64,000 bases of DNA from Jackrogersella multiformis (Eukaryota > Ascomycota > Sordariomycetes > Xylariales > Hypoxylaceae), in NCBI GenBank assembly GCA_902806575.1, contig CADCXD010000010.1, positions 1,984,001-2,048,000 on the forward strand, in the 5' to 3' direction. Made by a program: the position numbers and the translations under genes. Numbering within the stretch: the first letter of the stretch is position 1; each line of letters begins with the position of its first letter. The notes beneath the pieces were generated by a model, which was given only the letters and a program-made list of their open reading frames with translations, had not been told where the DNA came from and did no database searches. Below are positions 25,476 to 37,449 of the stretch, one piece after another.

Positions 25476-26941
25476 TTTCGGTAGACTCGTTGGTCTGGTT
25501 TAGGCGATTAAGATCACCAAGAATGTTGATGTTGAGATTTCCAGAAAGCCGAGCGGACGACCGACATTTTATTTATCATCGACGATAAAATAAACCACCA
25601 ATCCGAGAACCAGTTCGGGGAGATAAACCAAACCAAACCAGCATTACACAGCTCTAATACGACTCTGCGCATCAGCGGTCACCTACAGGATGTTCATCTT
25701 CGAGCAGGGTTTGTTTCGAGCTGTACGTAACCGAGCCGCTGTTTGGTCCACTGATTCACTCTCGAGAACCACCCCTCCACCTAGGTACTGGTAGGATTGA
25801 TTAGAATTAATTCCATGTTCCAGGCAAATCATCTGTCTAACTACCTAGGCAGTAAGTAGGTAACTCGTTAGAAAATAAAGTACTAATATATAAGACATGG
25901 GGTTTCGCGCCCCAGGCGAATAAGATAACATTATAAAGGTCATTGGCTGCAGTTGAAGAGAAAGTATCCCTGCTAGCCCTACGACCTACCGAGGTACCCA
26001 GGTACCTAGTGTAGGTAGCACCCCAGATAAAGCGGGCTACCGAAACCCGGAGCTGCGGGGTTAGCGGCCGCCCCCGCTGCCCCGTCAACTACCAGTCCCG
26101 CTAAGGTTAGGTAGTCGAAGGAAGGCGGGGAGAACTTCTTCAAGTAAAGTTCTTACTTACTATGCCTATAATAGCTAAGGCAATACTCCCGCCAACATGG
26201 CTATTACCTGATTGGTATATTTCGAGCATCCAGCTTAAATCCGTTACCGAGATATGGAATATCACGTATGTAGGTGACAGCAGTTCAGGGGTTTCAGCTG
26301 GGCCGTCGAACTGCATGAAACCTCAGCTTCCGATTCTTCGGGATATTTGAGCTCCATACATACCAACATGTAAGCACGGTTAGCTATCATAAATATAGGT
26401 GGAATTATATTTCGTAGAACCCCCGTCACATAATGAAAGCAACCTTGTCAGAGGAAAATATACAGCTTACTTGAATGCTGGCTCCTCCTGTCTAACGCCG
26501 CTTCTAGTAGCATGTCCATGCCAGACTCTGCAAATGGAACTAAGGTCGCGTGATCGGTATATCAAGAATCCGAATACCTAGTCCCCGGTACAGTTGCGGG
26601 GCGAAGTCACAAATATTCGATCTGAAAAAGGCAATCGGCTATCATATCGGCATAAACACTAAGAGGTAGCCATGGGCGATACTGAAGACTAAAAGTTAAT
26701 AACCTGGCATCGCCTTTTTATTAGGGGCCAATAAAATTCACCTACATTTTCGTATATCTTGGCAAGCGCTCCTAGCCATGTGAGTCCCCAGCAATGTAGG
26801 AAACCCCTAATAACAGATCAGCAGGTACACAGTTGCATGTTGTTGCGATTGAATAACAAGTTTCGTGCAATACTATTTTCTTAATTAGGAATGGGTATCA
26901 TATCATGTACAATCAACTTGCCTGACCAAGGCCGCGTTCCC
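25476..26941. other. Intergenic stretch
   Basis: No gene supported. It contains the promoter of the transporter and the 3' flank of the DUF3431 gene. A TACCTAGGTA-like cluster lies at about 25990-26015. Nothing else is recognisable. Confidence 0.6.
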
Positions 26942-28099
26942 TCACGAAGTATAACGATCCGAAAGCAGTTCCGCCCGTGTCGCCTCGCTCTTCCCTCTCT
27001 CGAGTGCATCCTTGAGTTCTGCTGCTACATTGGCTTTGATCTCCTGCAGGCGATTTTTAACCTTGGATCCTCCAAACAGATCAAGCAACCCTTCAAAGAA
27101 CCCCGTTTTCCTTTCCAGTTCTTTCTTCTCTTCTTCGAGGTTGATGAGTCGGTTCCTGCTTTCCGAGTCGAAGCAGATGTGGTACATCCTACAGTACGCT
27201 CTCCATTCGACCTCACAATCCACTGCCTCGCCCTTGAAGAGCCACGGCCACATGTGCTCCCAGACTCTCCCTGAGATGAAGTCCTCCCAGTCGGTCTGCA
27301 CTAACCAGTCCATGTTGATTCGATACTGAGACTTCGGGTGCCTTCTCACTGCATCCCTCGTAACTGCGAACTGGGAACAGCATGGTCCGGCAAGGATTTC
27401 GGGAACCTCATTAGTAGCGAAGTTCTCGGTAAATGCCTCATGCATGTAGGGCTCTTCCAGCTTGCTCGATTCACTCTCGGTCTTGGTTGTGTTGATCCAA
27501 TTTGGACACGCGTTCTCCCAGGATACGCGCAAGTTGAAATATTGTCTCTGTAGGACCTCGTTGAGATCTAGGTGCGCCAAGGAAAATATCATAGATGAGT
27601 TCAATATACTCTCCATGTGCCATGGGCTTTCATCAGCGTGGGTGAAGATGGTGATATCTGGCAGGTTGTCGTAGAAGTCGTGCATGTAAGTGTGATATAT
27701 CAGAGCCTCGCGCCCCTTCTTCGGCACGGGCGGGTGAAATTCAGCCTTCATGTCGTCGCTGACATAGCGTATGATGTTGAGATTAGGTATCCTTATATTT
27801 CCCGTCCAAGAAATGTCTTCTCTGGACAGAGTGGCGATTACTAGGTTGACTGTGATGTTGCTTCCGTCGTACTTGGATGATGGACCAACATGACTTTTGT
27901 CGACGTCGATCTTGCTATGGGAATCATCTTGAGTAACGACCTGGGGTTCCTGGGCGGGCAGGAGGTTTCCAAGGAGAAGGTTGAATGTGGTTATGAGTAC
28001 GATGGCTGGAAGCACGAACTTCCAGCAGTGGGGCAACCAAAGGCTGCAGGGACCTTTTAAAGATGTCATAAGAAGTATTGAGTATTGATTGTGCGTCAT
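26942..28099 (-). CDS. DUF3431 domain protein, type II membrane protein
   Basis: Single exon, 385 residues. A short cytoplasmic N-terminus is followed by one membrane anchor at about residues 27-47, so the body probably lies in the secretory lumen. The core matches the DUF3431 family: VIATLSREDISW, the segment HDFYDNLPDITIFTHAD with nearby WHME, and GPCCSQFAVTRDAV followed by a WL and SGRVWEHMWPW block. The fold and function of the family are not established; remote similarity to glycosyltransferases has been suggested, and the lumenal His/Asp/Cys-rich motifs would fit an enzyme. The last 70 residues are charged and probably coiled-coil. A second in-frame Met at residue 11 is an alternative start. 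No intron or lesion is seen. Confidence 0.85.
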   Translation of the reverse strand: MTHNQYSILLMTSLKGPCSLWLPHCWKFVLPAIVLITTFNLLLGNLLPAQEPQVVTQDDSHSKIDVDKSHVGPSSKYDGSNITVNLVIATLSREDISWTGNIRIPNLNIIRYVSDDMKAEFHPPVPKKGREALIYHTYMHDFYDNLPDITIFTHADESPWHMESILNSSMIFSLAHLDLNEVLQRQYFNLRVSWENACPNWINTTKTESESSKLEEPYMHEAFTENFATNEVPEILAGPCCSQFAVTRDAVRRHPKSQYRINMDWLVQTDWEDFISGRVWEHMWPWLFKGEAVDCEVEWRAYCRMYHICFDSESRNRLINLEEEKKELERKTGFFEGLLDLFGGSKVKNRLQEIKANVAAELKDALERGKSEATRAELLSDRYTS

Positions 28100-30222
28100 C
28101 CCCTGTCGGCCCGTCCCTCTAATCTGAGATTGAGATTAACCTCGGACACGGGGCAGGGGAGAGGATATGGATAGATTGTATCTCATGAATTTGTGATTAC
28201 AAGAGAATGGGTAGAGGGGGAAGACGAAGGATGTGAGAATCGAATAATTAGGTGAATAATACTATAACACCGGTAGAAGGGTGGTATGTATCTGGGTAGG
28301 TAGGTCTAGGTTAGGTATGTAGGTAGGTGAAAAGGAACGCGTCGAATACCTCTAGGTACCTCTAGGTAGGTAATAAAGGTTAAATCACATATACAGATGT
28401 GTAACCACCTGGGCAGTACTAAAGGTACGTATGCGTATGATGATTCTCGCCGCTCGCGACTACCGACATACATGTATGTACCTATGGTAGATAACGCTAT
28501 GTGAGAAGGTACGACGGAATGTTATGATGAATTATAAATGTGTACGGAGAAGAACAGAAGGAACTACCTACCTAGGTACCCTAGGTACCTATGAGTGATA
28601 AATAGGAACAATTTTAGCAACTCGAGACAGGGGAAGGCACGAACGGCAATGATCTAGTTGTCCCAAACCCATAATTCTTTTTAATCGTCCCCCTAAGCGC
28701 ACCGCCACTTATATTTGCTTGACTTCAATACGCGTCACGAACGGACAACAAAAAAAGGCTTCGTGCCCAAACATGGGTTTTTTCCTATCTGCTTTAGTGG
28801 CGCCATCGCTTTAACTAGGAATTCCACCTAGAATTTCACCTTTTTAAAGGTTCTTTTTCAACTTGCATACGACCTGTAAGAGCGCAACAGCCAAGGTAGC
28901 TACTATCTCCCATCTCCACTATCAAAGCAAGTTAAGTTCTAGCCGTCGTTAAATCGCGTTATTTTGTTATATTTTTAACATCCCATACGGAGCTATCTTT
29001 CATAGTTACTGATCTTGTAAATGCCTAGGTATGTGGCTTAAAACTGGTGCAAGCTGAAAGGAAGACCATGAAAGGTTAATATTAGATAGATGAGGAATTT
29101 AAATTCTAAAGGGGCTGAGGGGGTAATCTCAGACGAAGATACCATATGTCCAAATCTATATTAACTCTACAAATTCAGCCACAGTATTAAGCCCATATAT
29201 AATAGGATGTATCATTGGGATGTTCTTTTCTATTACTGCGTTAGTACGGTGAGACAAGGCGGTTGACTGTGGAACAATACAAGCTCGAGATTCGTGGAGG
29301 ACCCTGAACTGAATAGGAGATGTTTGACATTGGAGGATATGCCCACATCAATTTGCTTAAAAGTGGTACAAGCTTACCGCGTATAACACGAATTGCACCT
29401 AAATATGTATACCAAGGATACCAATGACACGGAGGATACCAAGGTACGCAGAGCCACTGCGAGGCTCTTTCATTACCGCCCCTTCATTGGTCCGTTTTTG
29501 TAAGATAAGCGGGGTTGGTTCAGAGATTGGGTGGACTAGACCCATTATTATCTCTTGTCGTTAAAAATTAGGTAAAAATCTACAGGGGCAGAGGAGAAAC
29601 GGCACACGACACCTAGGTACCTACCTACCTGCCTACCTACAAGCTTCAATAGGTAGATACTACCTATTTTACTTAGTACTCTTTTTCGTCAGCCTCTTAT
29701 ATTTACTTACATAGTACAAAATATCTTTGTAACTTCATAGGCATTGAAGAAAACCTTGGAAGCTCTAGAAAAACAAGACAAAGGCTTCGCTCGCTAAACT
29801 GCACGCACAATCAAATCACTACGGCCACATACTAAATCCCTCAAGCCTTTCGATCCTAATGGATACGCGTCACCGAATCCTCAGTGCAATTCGGTCAATT
29901 TATCTGGGTTGCTGTGTACCTACCTACCTAGCTGCCTAGGTAGGTAGCAATCAGGGAATTGTCAATTCACTAATACATCTACTGCTATCACTCCGAACTT
30001 GGTGACTACCTAAATCATGATTATCGATTAATATTTGCGTAGCAAGATCGTTTCATCGACCTTGGTTGTATCCACTGAACAAAACAGATGCCGTCATGCA
30101 TAGATACATTGCCGATCAGATCACACAAAGAATCCTCCTCATTGTCATTTATCAATCGCATTGCTGTGAGGGAAATGCCGATTATAACCCTAACAAATTG
30201 TTCTGGTAAACCCATCGTACGC
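28100..30222. other. Intergenic stretch
   Basis: No gene supported. It holds repeated ACCTACCTAGGTA motifs (28562-28590, 29610-29640, 29915-29948) and otherwise unremarkable, mildly AT-rich DNA. It includes the promoter of the DUF3431 gene. Confidence 0.6.
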
Positions 30223-30877
30223 TCAACCAATGGTAGTAGTCCTTGTTTTCCTCCAGTACTTGTCACTCTCTTCAACAACAATCCTGCCCTCGTCTTCCAA
30301 TGGTCCTATTACCTCGACATCCTTCTGAGGACATCCTTTCAATATGTCCCTGGTATGCCAATCCATAGTGAAATTCTCTTTATTTCCTGGACCAGTTAAA
30401 TCATACAACTGGTCGTTGCTGCCTGCGAAGACAATACGGCCAATATGTGCCCACTTCGGTCGAAGCTCGTTAGTATTGCCATCGCTATGAATAGAAGATG
30501 TCGTACACTGTACAAAGGCGTCAAAATGAGACATCCGAACTCACGTAGATTGTGGCAGTGCACATGCCGCACGGCTCCCATGTACTAAAGAGTGTACATT
30601 GCCATAAGAAATCCTTCGTGTAATGCTGATACGCCAGCCTCGCGAGGGAGCTCTCGGCATGGTTTACTTGGTCGATAGACTGGTGTGTCAGTAGCACCTC
30701 GTCGTTATCCGGTCCTATCAGCACTGCAGCAAAAGGTCGTTTTCCGAATGTTACAGCTCGACGCTGCACCTTTATTGCTGCCTGGATACCTGCAGCGATC
30801 TGCGCCGGTGTCATCGGTCTGCGCCCCGGGAACAAGATTGATGTCATCCCAACCTCCGTGCCGGACTCCGCCACCAT
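30223..30877 (-). CDS. Cytidine/deoxycytidylate deaminase-fold protein (nucleoside/base deaminase family)
   Basis: Zinc-dependent hydrolytic deaminase fold. Two exons, 30877-30545 and 30453-30223, joined by a 91-nt intron (donor GTGAGT, branch ACTAAC, acceptor GAAG, phase 0), giving 187 residues. The catalytic HAE motif (His 73, Glu 75) and the zinc motif PCGMC (Cys 103, Cys 106) are both present in standard spacing, so the enzyme should be active. The C-terminus (VIGPLEDEGR then SDKYW) is as in fungal proteins annotated as tRNA-specific adenosine or guanine deaminase-like. The actual substrate (guanine, cytosine or a nucleoside) cannot be decided. It lies apart from the neighbouring genes, so context does not help. 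Confidence 0.85.
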
Positions 30878-31441
30878 CGTTAAATAGCTGCTTAGGTGAT
30901 ATCTGCTGGTTGTTTATAATAATATCACGAAACAGTTACGGTCAAGTGCATCCAACTACTAATTTTGGGACTTCTGATGTTTCATAGAATGGATGTGAGG
31001 CTATTTGTAGGTATCATGATTATAGAACTCTCTCGTGAGTGATTGAATTGATCTTGTAGATACCTATGTATGCACGCTGGCGGCACCGTTGCGGCTCCGA
31101 GCCTAGGAATACCTATGGTGATGCTCGGCGATAAGAACCCCACTACGGCGACCTCCGGAGACTGCAAGCCTGTATCAATAATCGCATATCCTTAATGCAA
31201 TGAATATTATCAAGTAATGCGACATTATTAGACGAGTTCCCATAGGCTTGAGAGTATCTCACTTCATCCCTTGTATGTATATATAGGTAGGTAGGTAGGT
31301 AACCAACCAAATAGAAAACCAAGTATGAAAATTCGTAGGTTAATACAAACATGAAATAAATTTGATTGCATCGCTCATGCTAGTTCTTCACTTTGTGAAA
31401 TAACGCTAAATTAATGGCTATTCGTGATGTTTCATAGCCTG
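30878..31441. other. Intergenic stretch
   Basis: 564 bp between the deaminase promoter side and the 3' end of the HAD gene. No gene is seen; a (GGTA)n run lies at about 31285-31301. Confidence 0.6.
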
Positions 31442-32349
31442 TTATAACTTAGCGTTTGGTCCTCCTATTTTGGGTTTGATGGGTATCCTAGGATTATTCC
31501 CAGCTAACTTCAAGCCCGTGATGGCTTCGAGTTCATCGACTGCCTCGAATGCCTTTCCCAGCGGCACTTTGATGGTTCGGAATCCCACTTTCTTAGCTGC
31601 TTTGAGATTCTCCCCGATGTCGTCTAAGAAGACAATCTCATCAACCTTGACCCCGTCTTGCCAGCCCAACAATTGCCCTCGTTCCTCGGCAGCATGGGAC
31701 TTGGCGTATCTGTCCGCTTCGTTGAGCGCATACTTGTAGATTTTGGGGTCCGGTTTCCGTAACCCTACATGCGCGGACGACACGAAAACATCGAACAAGC
31801 CTCGAATGGGGTCGGCGAAGAAATCCTCTCGATGGAGCGCATGGCCCGGAGGAAAGATGATGGTATTGCTGAGCGCTGCCAGGATAAACTCCCCACTGGC
31901 CCTCAGGTTCTTTAGGGCCGGGAGCATCCAAGGGTCCGGTGCGTTCGACGCCGTCATCATGTCGTTGAAAAGCCACTGCCCATCCAGATTGGGAACTGGA
32001 GGAACTTCTTCAGGGAGACTCGGGGTCTTCGACCGCTGGATCTTGTAGAATGCGTCCCACCGTGCGGGATCATGTAGGTCTCTGTTGAAACCAGAATAGA
32101 ACGTATCATCTAGAGAAATCTCCCCTCTTTCCAACCTGTGCCAGAAACCACTAGGTGCAGTTTTTGAGATTGAGTAGTTGATCCATCCTGGCGGTATTCC
32201 TAGACTTAGTTCATAGTCTAATATAGATTGAAAGGGCGAGATAACCTGTTCTGCGTTAGATAAAAGGAGGCAGAAGAATGAATTGATCTACTTACACAGA
32301 CGCCTCCGATATCGAACAGGAGCACTTTTGGCTTTTTATGGATTGCCAT
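31442..32349 (-). CDS. HAD-superfamily hydrolase with peroxisomal (PTS1) C-terminus
   Basis: Haloacid-dehalogenase-like hydrolase, resembling the phosphatase-type domain of epoxide hydrolases. Two exons, 32349-32296 and 32245-31442, with a 50-nt intron; 285 residues. Motifs in order: motif I LLFDIGGV with the nucleophile Asp 13 (the usual second Asp is Gly, as in many relatives); motif II ALSNT (Ser 144); motif III KPDP (Lys 182); motif IV FLDDIGEN (Asp 226, 227). All four are in place, so it should be catalytic; the substrate is unknown. The protein ends in AKL, a classical variant of the SKL peroxisomal targeting signal, which suggests peroxisome import. It is transcribed divergently from rpl5 over a 531-bp shared promoter. 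Confidence 0.9.
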
Positions 32350-32880
32350 CGTAACGTCGAAACTTCCTGTACCTAGCGCTTACTCATATGGGTATAGCCA
32401 GATGTTTTTTCATAGTGTATTAATTAGAGCGATGTATTATTGCTGGTTTGAGTTTAATTATAAGATATTATACTTCGTCAAGGATGTTCAGAGTAAAAAG
32501 ATTTATTAGTCTCGTCAACAAAGTCAACCATAGACTCCGAGACGTGCCTCGGTTGATTATATAATCTAAGCAGGTACGGATGTGTACCTAGGTACCTATA
32601 TTGGAGAGAGCGAGTTAGGAAGACCAAAGGTGGTCTGTGCATATATTTGGGTTTATTACTAATTGATAAAAGTTTCCTAATCATGCACAGACCAGTCTTG
32701 TAGTTTGGTTCATACTCCACTAAAAAGGACAAGCGAATTTTCGCCCACACCACAAAATTTATTTGAACCCACAGCCTTTTCTATCGCAACTCTCTTCTTT
32801 CCTTTTACCAAACTCCAACATCAACCAACACCTCGACCAAACACGCTGATAGCATTCACCTACCAGCCAAATCAGTCAAG
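32350..32880. promoter_or_regulatory. Shared promoter region of the HAD hydrolase and rpl5 genes
   Basis: The two genes point away from each other and only 531 bp separate their start codons, so both promoters must fit here. The 80 bases before the rpl5 ATG are rich in A and C with CCAAC and ACCAA runs, as in leaders of highly expressed fungal genes. No specific factor site is claimed. Confidence 0.5.
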
Positions 32881-34019
32881 ATGGTAAGTTCACTGTGAAT
32901 TCAAGTCATTGCAATGCTAGAAATGGCGAATATTGCAAATATGACATTTGATCGCGAGAGTCAATGCAAGATGCTTCGGAATAGAAGAAAATATTTCTGA
33001 AGCGCAAATTGCTGACTCGATGGGGATATAATAGGTGTTCCACAAGGTGATCAAGAGCAGCGCCTACTACAGGTAAGTGTAATCCTACGATAATCCTACA
33101 ATAACCCAAGCCACGGACAACCGTGAAGACGGTAAAGCTAATGATACCTCACAGCCGCTTCCAAACCAAGTACAAGCGCCGTCGCCAGGGAAAGACCGAT
33201 TACTATGCGCGCAAGCGTATGATCACCCAGGCCAAGAACAAGTACAACGCTCCCAAGTACCGCCTGGTTGTCCGATTCACCAACCGCGACATCATCACCC
33301 AGATCGTCACCTCTGAGATCGCCGGTGACAAGATCTTTGCCGCCGCCTACTCTCACGAGCTCAAGGCTTACGGTATCGAGCACGGTCTTACCAACTGGGC
33401 TGCTTCCTATGCCACCGGTCTGCTTCTTGCCCGCCGTGTCCTCAAGAAGCTTGGCCTCGACGAGACCTTCACCGGTGTTGAGGAGGCAGATGGAGAGTAC
33501 ACCCTGACCGAGGCCGCTGAGGAGGATGGCGAGCAGCGCCGACCCTTCAAGGCTTTCCTCGACGTCGGTCTTGCCCGTACCTCCACTGGTGCTCGCGTCT
33601 TCGGTGTGATGAAAGGTGCCTCCGACGGTGGTATTCTTGTTCCCCACTCTGAGAACCGCTTCCCAGGTTACGACGTGGAATCAAAGGAGCTCGATGCGGA
33701 AACCTTGAAGAAGTACATCTATGCTGGTCATGTTGCCGAGTACATGGAGACCCTCGCCGACGACGACGAGGAACGATACAAGAGTCAGTTCCAGAAGTAC
33801 CTCGACGATGACCTTGAGGCCGACGGTCTTGAGGAACTGTACACCGAAGCTCACGCTGCTATCCGTGAGGACCCCTTCAAGAAGGTCGAGAGTGAAGGCC
33901 CCAAGAAGACCAAGGAAGAGTGGAAGGCAGAGTCCAAGAAATACAGGACTGTCAAGTCTACCAAGGATGAGAAGCGTGAGAAGGTTAAGGCCAAGATTGC
34001 CGAGCTCCGCGCGGAATAG
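32881..34019 (+). CDS. rpl5: 60S ribosomal protein L5 (uL18)
   Basis: Component of the large cytosolic ribosomal subunit that binds 5S rRNA and, with L11 (uL5), forms the 5S RNP in subunit assembly. Three exons: 32881-32883 (the ATG alone), 33035-33072, 33155-34019; 301 residues, normal length. Sequence is unmistakable: FHKVIKSSAYYSRFQTKYKR, KTDYYARKRMITQAKNKYNA, the VVRFTNRDIITQIVTSEIAG block and NWAASYATGLLLARR, with the basic C-terminal tail. Having introns directly after the ATG and again shortly downstream is common for fungal ribosomal protein genes. Codon use is strongly biased to C-ending codons, as expected for high expression. Intact. Confidence 0.98.
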
Positions 34020-34945
34020 GTGGCTGGTTTAAGGAAGGAAAAAAATGTCTTCCCACATTTACGGTTGTCTTCAGGCATCGGAGTTCATAGGAATGGCTCA
34101 TTGACAGGTCATTGAACGAATGAATGAAGTTTATGCACCGTCATCGTTTCTAATATTAACATGTGCCCGTGACTGCAGTCAATATGGATACCTATTGCTA
34201 CGTAGGCCTTTGGTTCACTCCCGTATAATTAGAGTTTTAACTATGTCTCCGGTTTGTCAATCCAGCGATGACTTCCTTGATATCTCCGATCGTTTGAGGA
34301 AGGGTTCAGACAATCAGCGTTAATTCATATTCTGCTTGGTCACTCAAGGTAGGACGGAGTGTTAGTTACCAAGTATAATACCATGACCTAACATATTCCC
34401 TTCATATAACAGCCCATTGCTCCCTTAATGAAAATACTAATCATCAATAGATTCAAGTAACAGGTTGTGATATCGTGTTTTGATACCTTACATCGCCTAA
34501 GCAATGGCATAGCTCGATTGTACAACAGCAAACCATCGGTTCAACAGAGTAACAAAGCTAGTGGTCCGGCTATTCCGACAGATATTGACTTTCTTGAAAA
34601 CGGCTTTTTGAGTGTAGGTAGCAGTTGAACGGCCGGGGAAATCATGCAATGGACCGGGAATGAATCAAGAGAATTCACCCGGACCTCGGGGTTTGATCAT
34701 GCGTATGAATAGCGCGATACTCGTCTTTCTAAACATGTGCGACATCCATCATTCCAGCAAGATACTTAACTCGGCTCGACTCTATCACAGGTATAACCCT
34801 CATCTCGGCTCCCTTGTGTGTTGGAACACTCAGTTCGTGTCCCTTAACTATCTTAACTACGCGATGTATCATGACTCAAGTTATGCCAGTGGTAGGAAAC
34901 GTCACAGGAGCCTCACCAGTCTAATTGCTACAGCTGACCCTGCAG

Positions 34946-35328
34946 GTCTATGGGGATCAGAATAACAAGCCTAAGGGCAACGAGGCATTCTCACCTGACC
35001 ATCTCGTCAAGGGGGCTCGCATTCATGCTCGGAGCGTTATCGAGATACATTAACAGGTATGAGAGTATCGAACTTTAAACATGCCATTTCTTTTTATTTT
35101 CAATCTCTAAAAGTATATACGCCTCCGCGCTTTACTGCGTCGCTCTGGAGGGCATGAATCGTGGCGGGAAACTAGAGCTGGGTCGTCGACTTTCGTCCAA
35201 CCCCATATTTGCTTATTGTCATATCCGTCTTATCGATCAACCATGCCCTACCAAATGCAATACTCTCGTGCCAGGACTATGGCGCCACAGTAGAGTTCTA
35301 CTTCCGCAGCTTCGCGGAGCTAGAGAAG
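34946..35328 (+). pseudogene. Possible exon relics of an unidentified gene
   Basis: Three fragments read like protein and carry splice-like borders. At 34946-35053, after a GCTGAC branch and CTGCAG acceptor, a frame of 35 codons contains NEAFSPDHLVKGARIHARSV and ends in TAA just before CAG|GTATGA. From about 35118 a second frame begins YASALYCVALEG. At 35275-35328 a third gives DYGATVEFYFRSFAELEK before GTGAGA. The frames do not join into one protein, so this is probably a decayed gene. The last fragment is weakly reminiscent of EthD-type dimeric alpha-beta barrel proteins, but I would not assign it. Confidence 0.3.
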
Positions 35329-37278
35329 GTGAGACACAGGGTTTGTCTAACGGCGTCTTCGGCTCGGTAAGCTGGGTTAGGTAATCTAGTATTTTGGGGC
35401 TGGGGGAGCGGACCCGGCGACGGTGAAGCTGTGGGAATTCAGGGGTTGATATGATGACGATCTCAGAACAGGTTTTACGGCTTGAAAGTGCTGCCTGGCG
35501 TCAGCATATCCTGCTGTACATTGTGACTTGATCACAGCTATTGGAATTCTTTTAAAATACTTAGCTACGGTCTACGTAAAGTATCAATGGATCAATTTTA
35601 CCGTAAGATAGGTAATGCAATTGTTAAGACTGTAACCAAGGAGAGAATGCACATATAGGTTTATTATATGCCTGGAATACCTAGGGAAGCATGTCTTACG
35701 GATTTGATCCATACTACTCATTGTAAACAGGTAGTCGGCTATAACATCTACCAGACGCGTAAATAGGGAAATAATCAATCTTCCATGGCCAGTATTTGTC
35801 ATAACCGACACCATACTACCAAGATCTGGCCGCTTCATAATAAAAAAAGTCTCCCTAAGGTTATAGGTAATACTTCACGGCGACTGAATGTTCTCTCGGT
35901 CCCTGACTTAAAAGATGGTAATTAGGGTCTCATAGCTCATTTATCCGAATGTAGCTTAAGAGCCTCACTGTATATATACGAAAAATCAATAAATTGAAAT
36001 AAATCTTTAGATCTTAACTATGGCTTTAAAGTACACTTAATGACCGCGTTTTACTCCATTGATAATAGAAACCTATAAATATCCTTACTAAACGTATATT
36101 TTGGTCATTAATATACTTTGGTATTTATTGCTTGCTATATTGTGTAAAAAAGTCACCGAATATATAAGTTAAATTGTAACACTTAAATTTAAGGCTCGCC
36201 TTTTTTACCCCTTTAATTAGCTTTTAACAAGAAGAGATTTGGAAACTCGGGGATTAATTAGTGTATTGAGGACTTCATTAGAAATACATAACTTAAGATA
36301 TTTGTTAAGGTATTACGAATAGGGGTTCAGTGAGATCACGGAGATCACGGAGACAAAATCCCTGGGGAAATTATGAATCCCTAGCTTCAATTGAAGGAGT
36401 TATGAAGTTAAACTCAAAATGTTAGTTTATACAGTTTGAGAAGTAATAAAACTAGGTTGCTAAGTCATAAGTTCAATAGCGGCTAGGTAATAAAATAACA
36501 TATTATGAAATAATGCATAAAGGTAGCTACACCCCGGAGAAGCCCTGGAGTAGTCGGAAACGCCGGCTCCGTAAAGAGATGCACCGACTTATTTAGGAGG
36601 ATTCGTTCCGGCACGGTCCACCGGTGTTTCTAATGAACGTAACCTCCATCCTACCTATCTACCTAGGTACCTACCTGATGCTTAGTCATTTCCCGGGGAT
36701 TCTATCCATTATTTTAATTTTAGAAGTTAGAAGTTAGGCGCTGCGCTGTTTCTGGTGTCGAGAGGAGGAGAGCTGAAACCCAATTTCTCGTAAGGCTCGA
36801 GGTCTAGGCTCTCAAGGGAGGGTTTTTCGGATAGTACATACATAGGGGTAGTAAAGGGGTTGACTTTGCAAATTGTAAAATCGTTCTCGGCCGAATGTTT
36901 GAGGTTATGCAGCAGACACGTGCGAGATGGTTCTAGACTACACCTACACTAATACCTAGGTGCCTATCTAGGAATTTAAAGATTCTCCTGCATCATTACG
37001 TACCCCTAATGGATATGATACCCATCACGGTTACATATCTACTACCTACCTTGAAATCACCATCAGCTGCATCAGTAACAATTCGCCTCTTCCATCAATA
37101 GGGACTACCCAGGTAGTGTGCGAGAATGATGCTTATCAGAAAAAAGGTTCGGCTACATATATGTTTACAAACAACCAATCGTAGCTTGCCCTATTATCGT
37201 GGTCTTTGTCGTGGATTCGTGGACGATGATATCTTAAGCAAACTTAGCAGCTAAGATTTGCCGGTTTACAGTAACCGA

Positions 37279-37449
37279 ATGCTGTATCACATTATCGGTA
37301 TTAGCGCGTTGCTGTTATCTGCCTGTCTGTGCAGTGTGTTAGATGCTACAAAGATCCATGGGCCTCGGAAGCATGGGAGACATGCATTGGTCTTAAGGCC
37401 TACCCATCTCGACTTAGCCCATGGCGGATCGAAGATGCTGTCATCTTAG
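37279..37449 (+). CDS. Small ORF with signal-peptide-like start, hypothetical
   Basis: 56 codons from an ATG at 37279. The first 22 residues form a hydrophobic segment with small residues and a Cys at the end (LLLSACLCSVLDA), as in a secretion signal. The rest is short and basic. It stands alone in intergenic DNA with no homologue recognised, so it may be chance. Confidence 0.2.
   Translation: MLYHIIGISALLLSACLCSVLDATKIHGPRKHGRHALVLRPTHLDLAHGGSKMLSS

Noticed and set aside
33138..33647. 169-codon frame antisense to rpl5
   Set aside because: Mirror of strongly biased ribosomal-protein codons; Leu/Gly/Val-rich without features.
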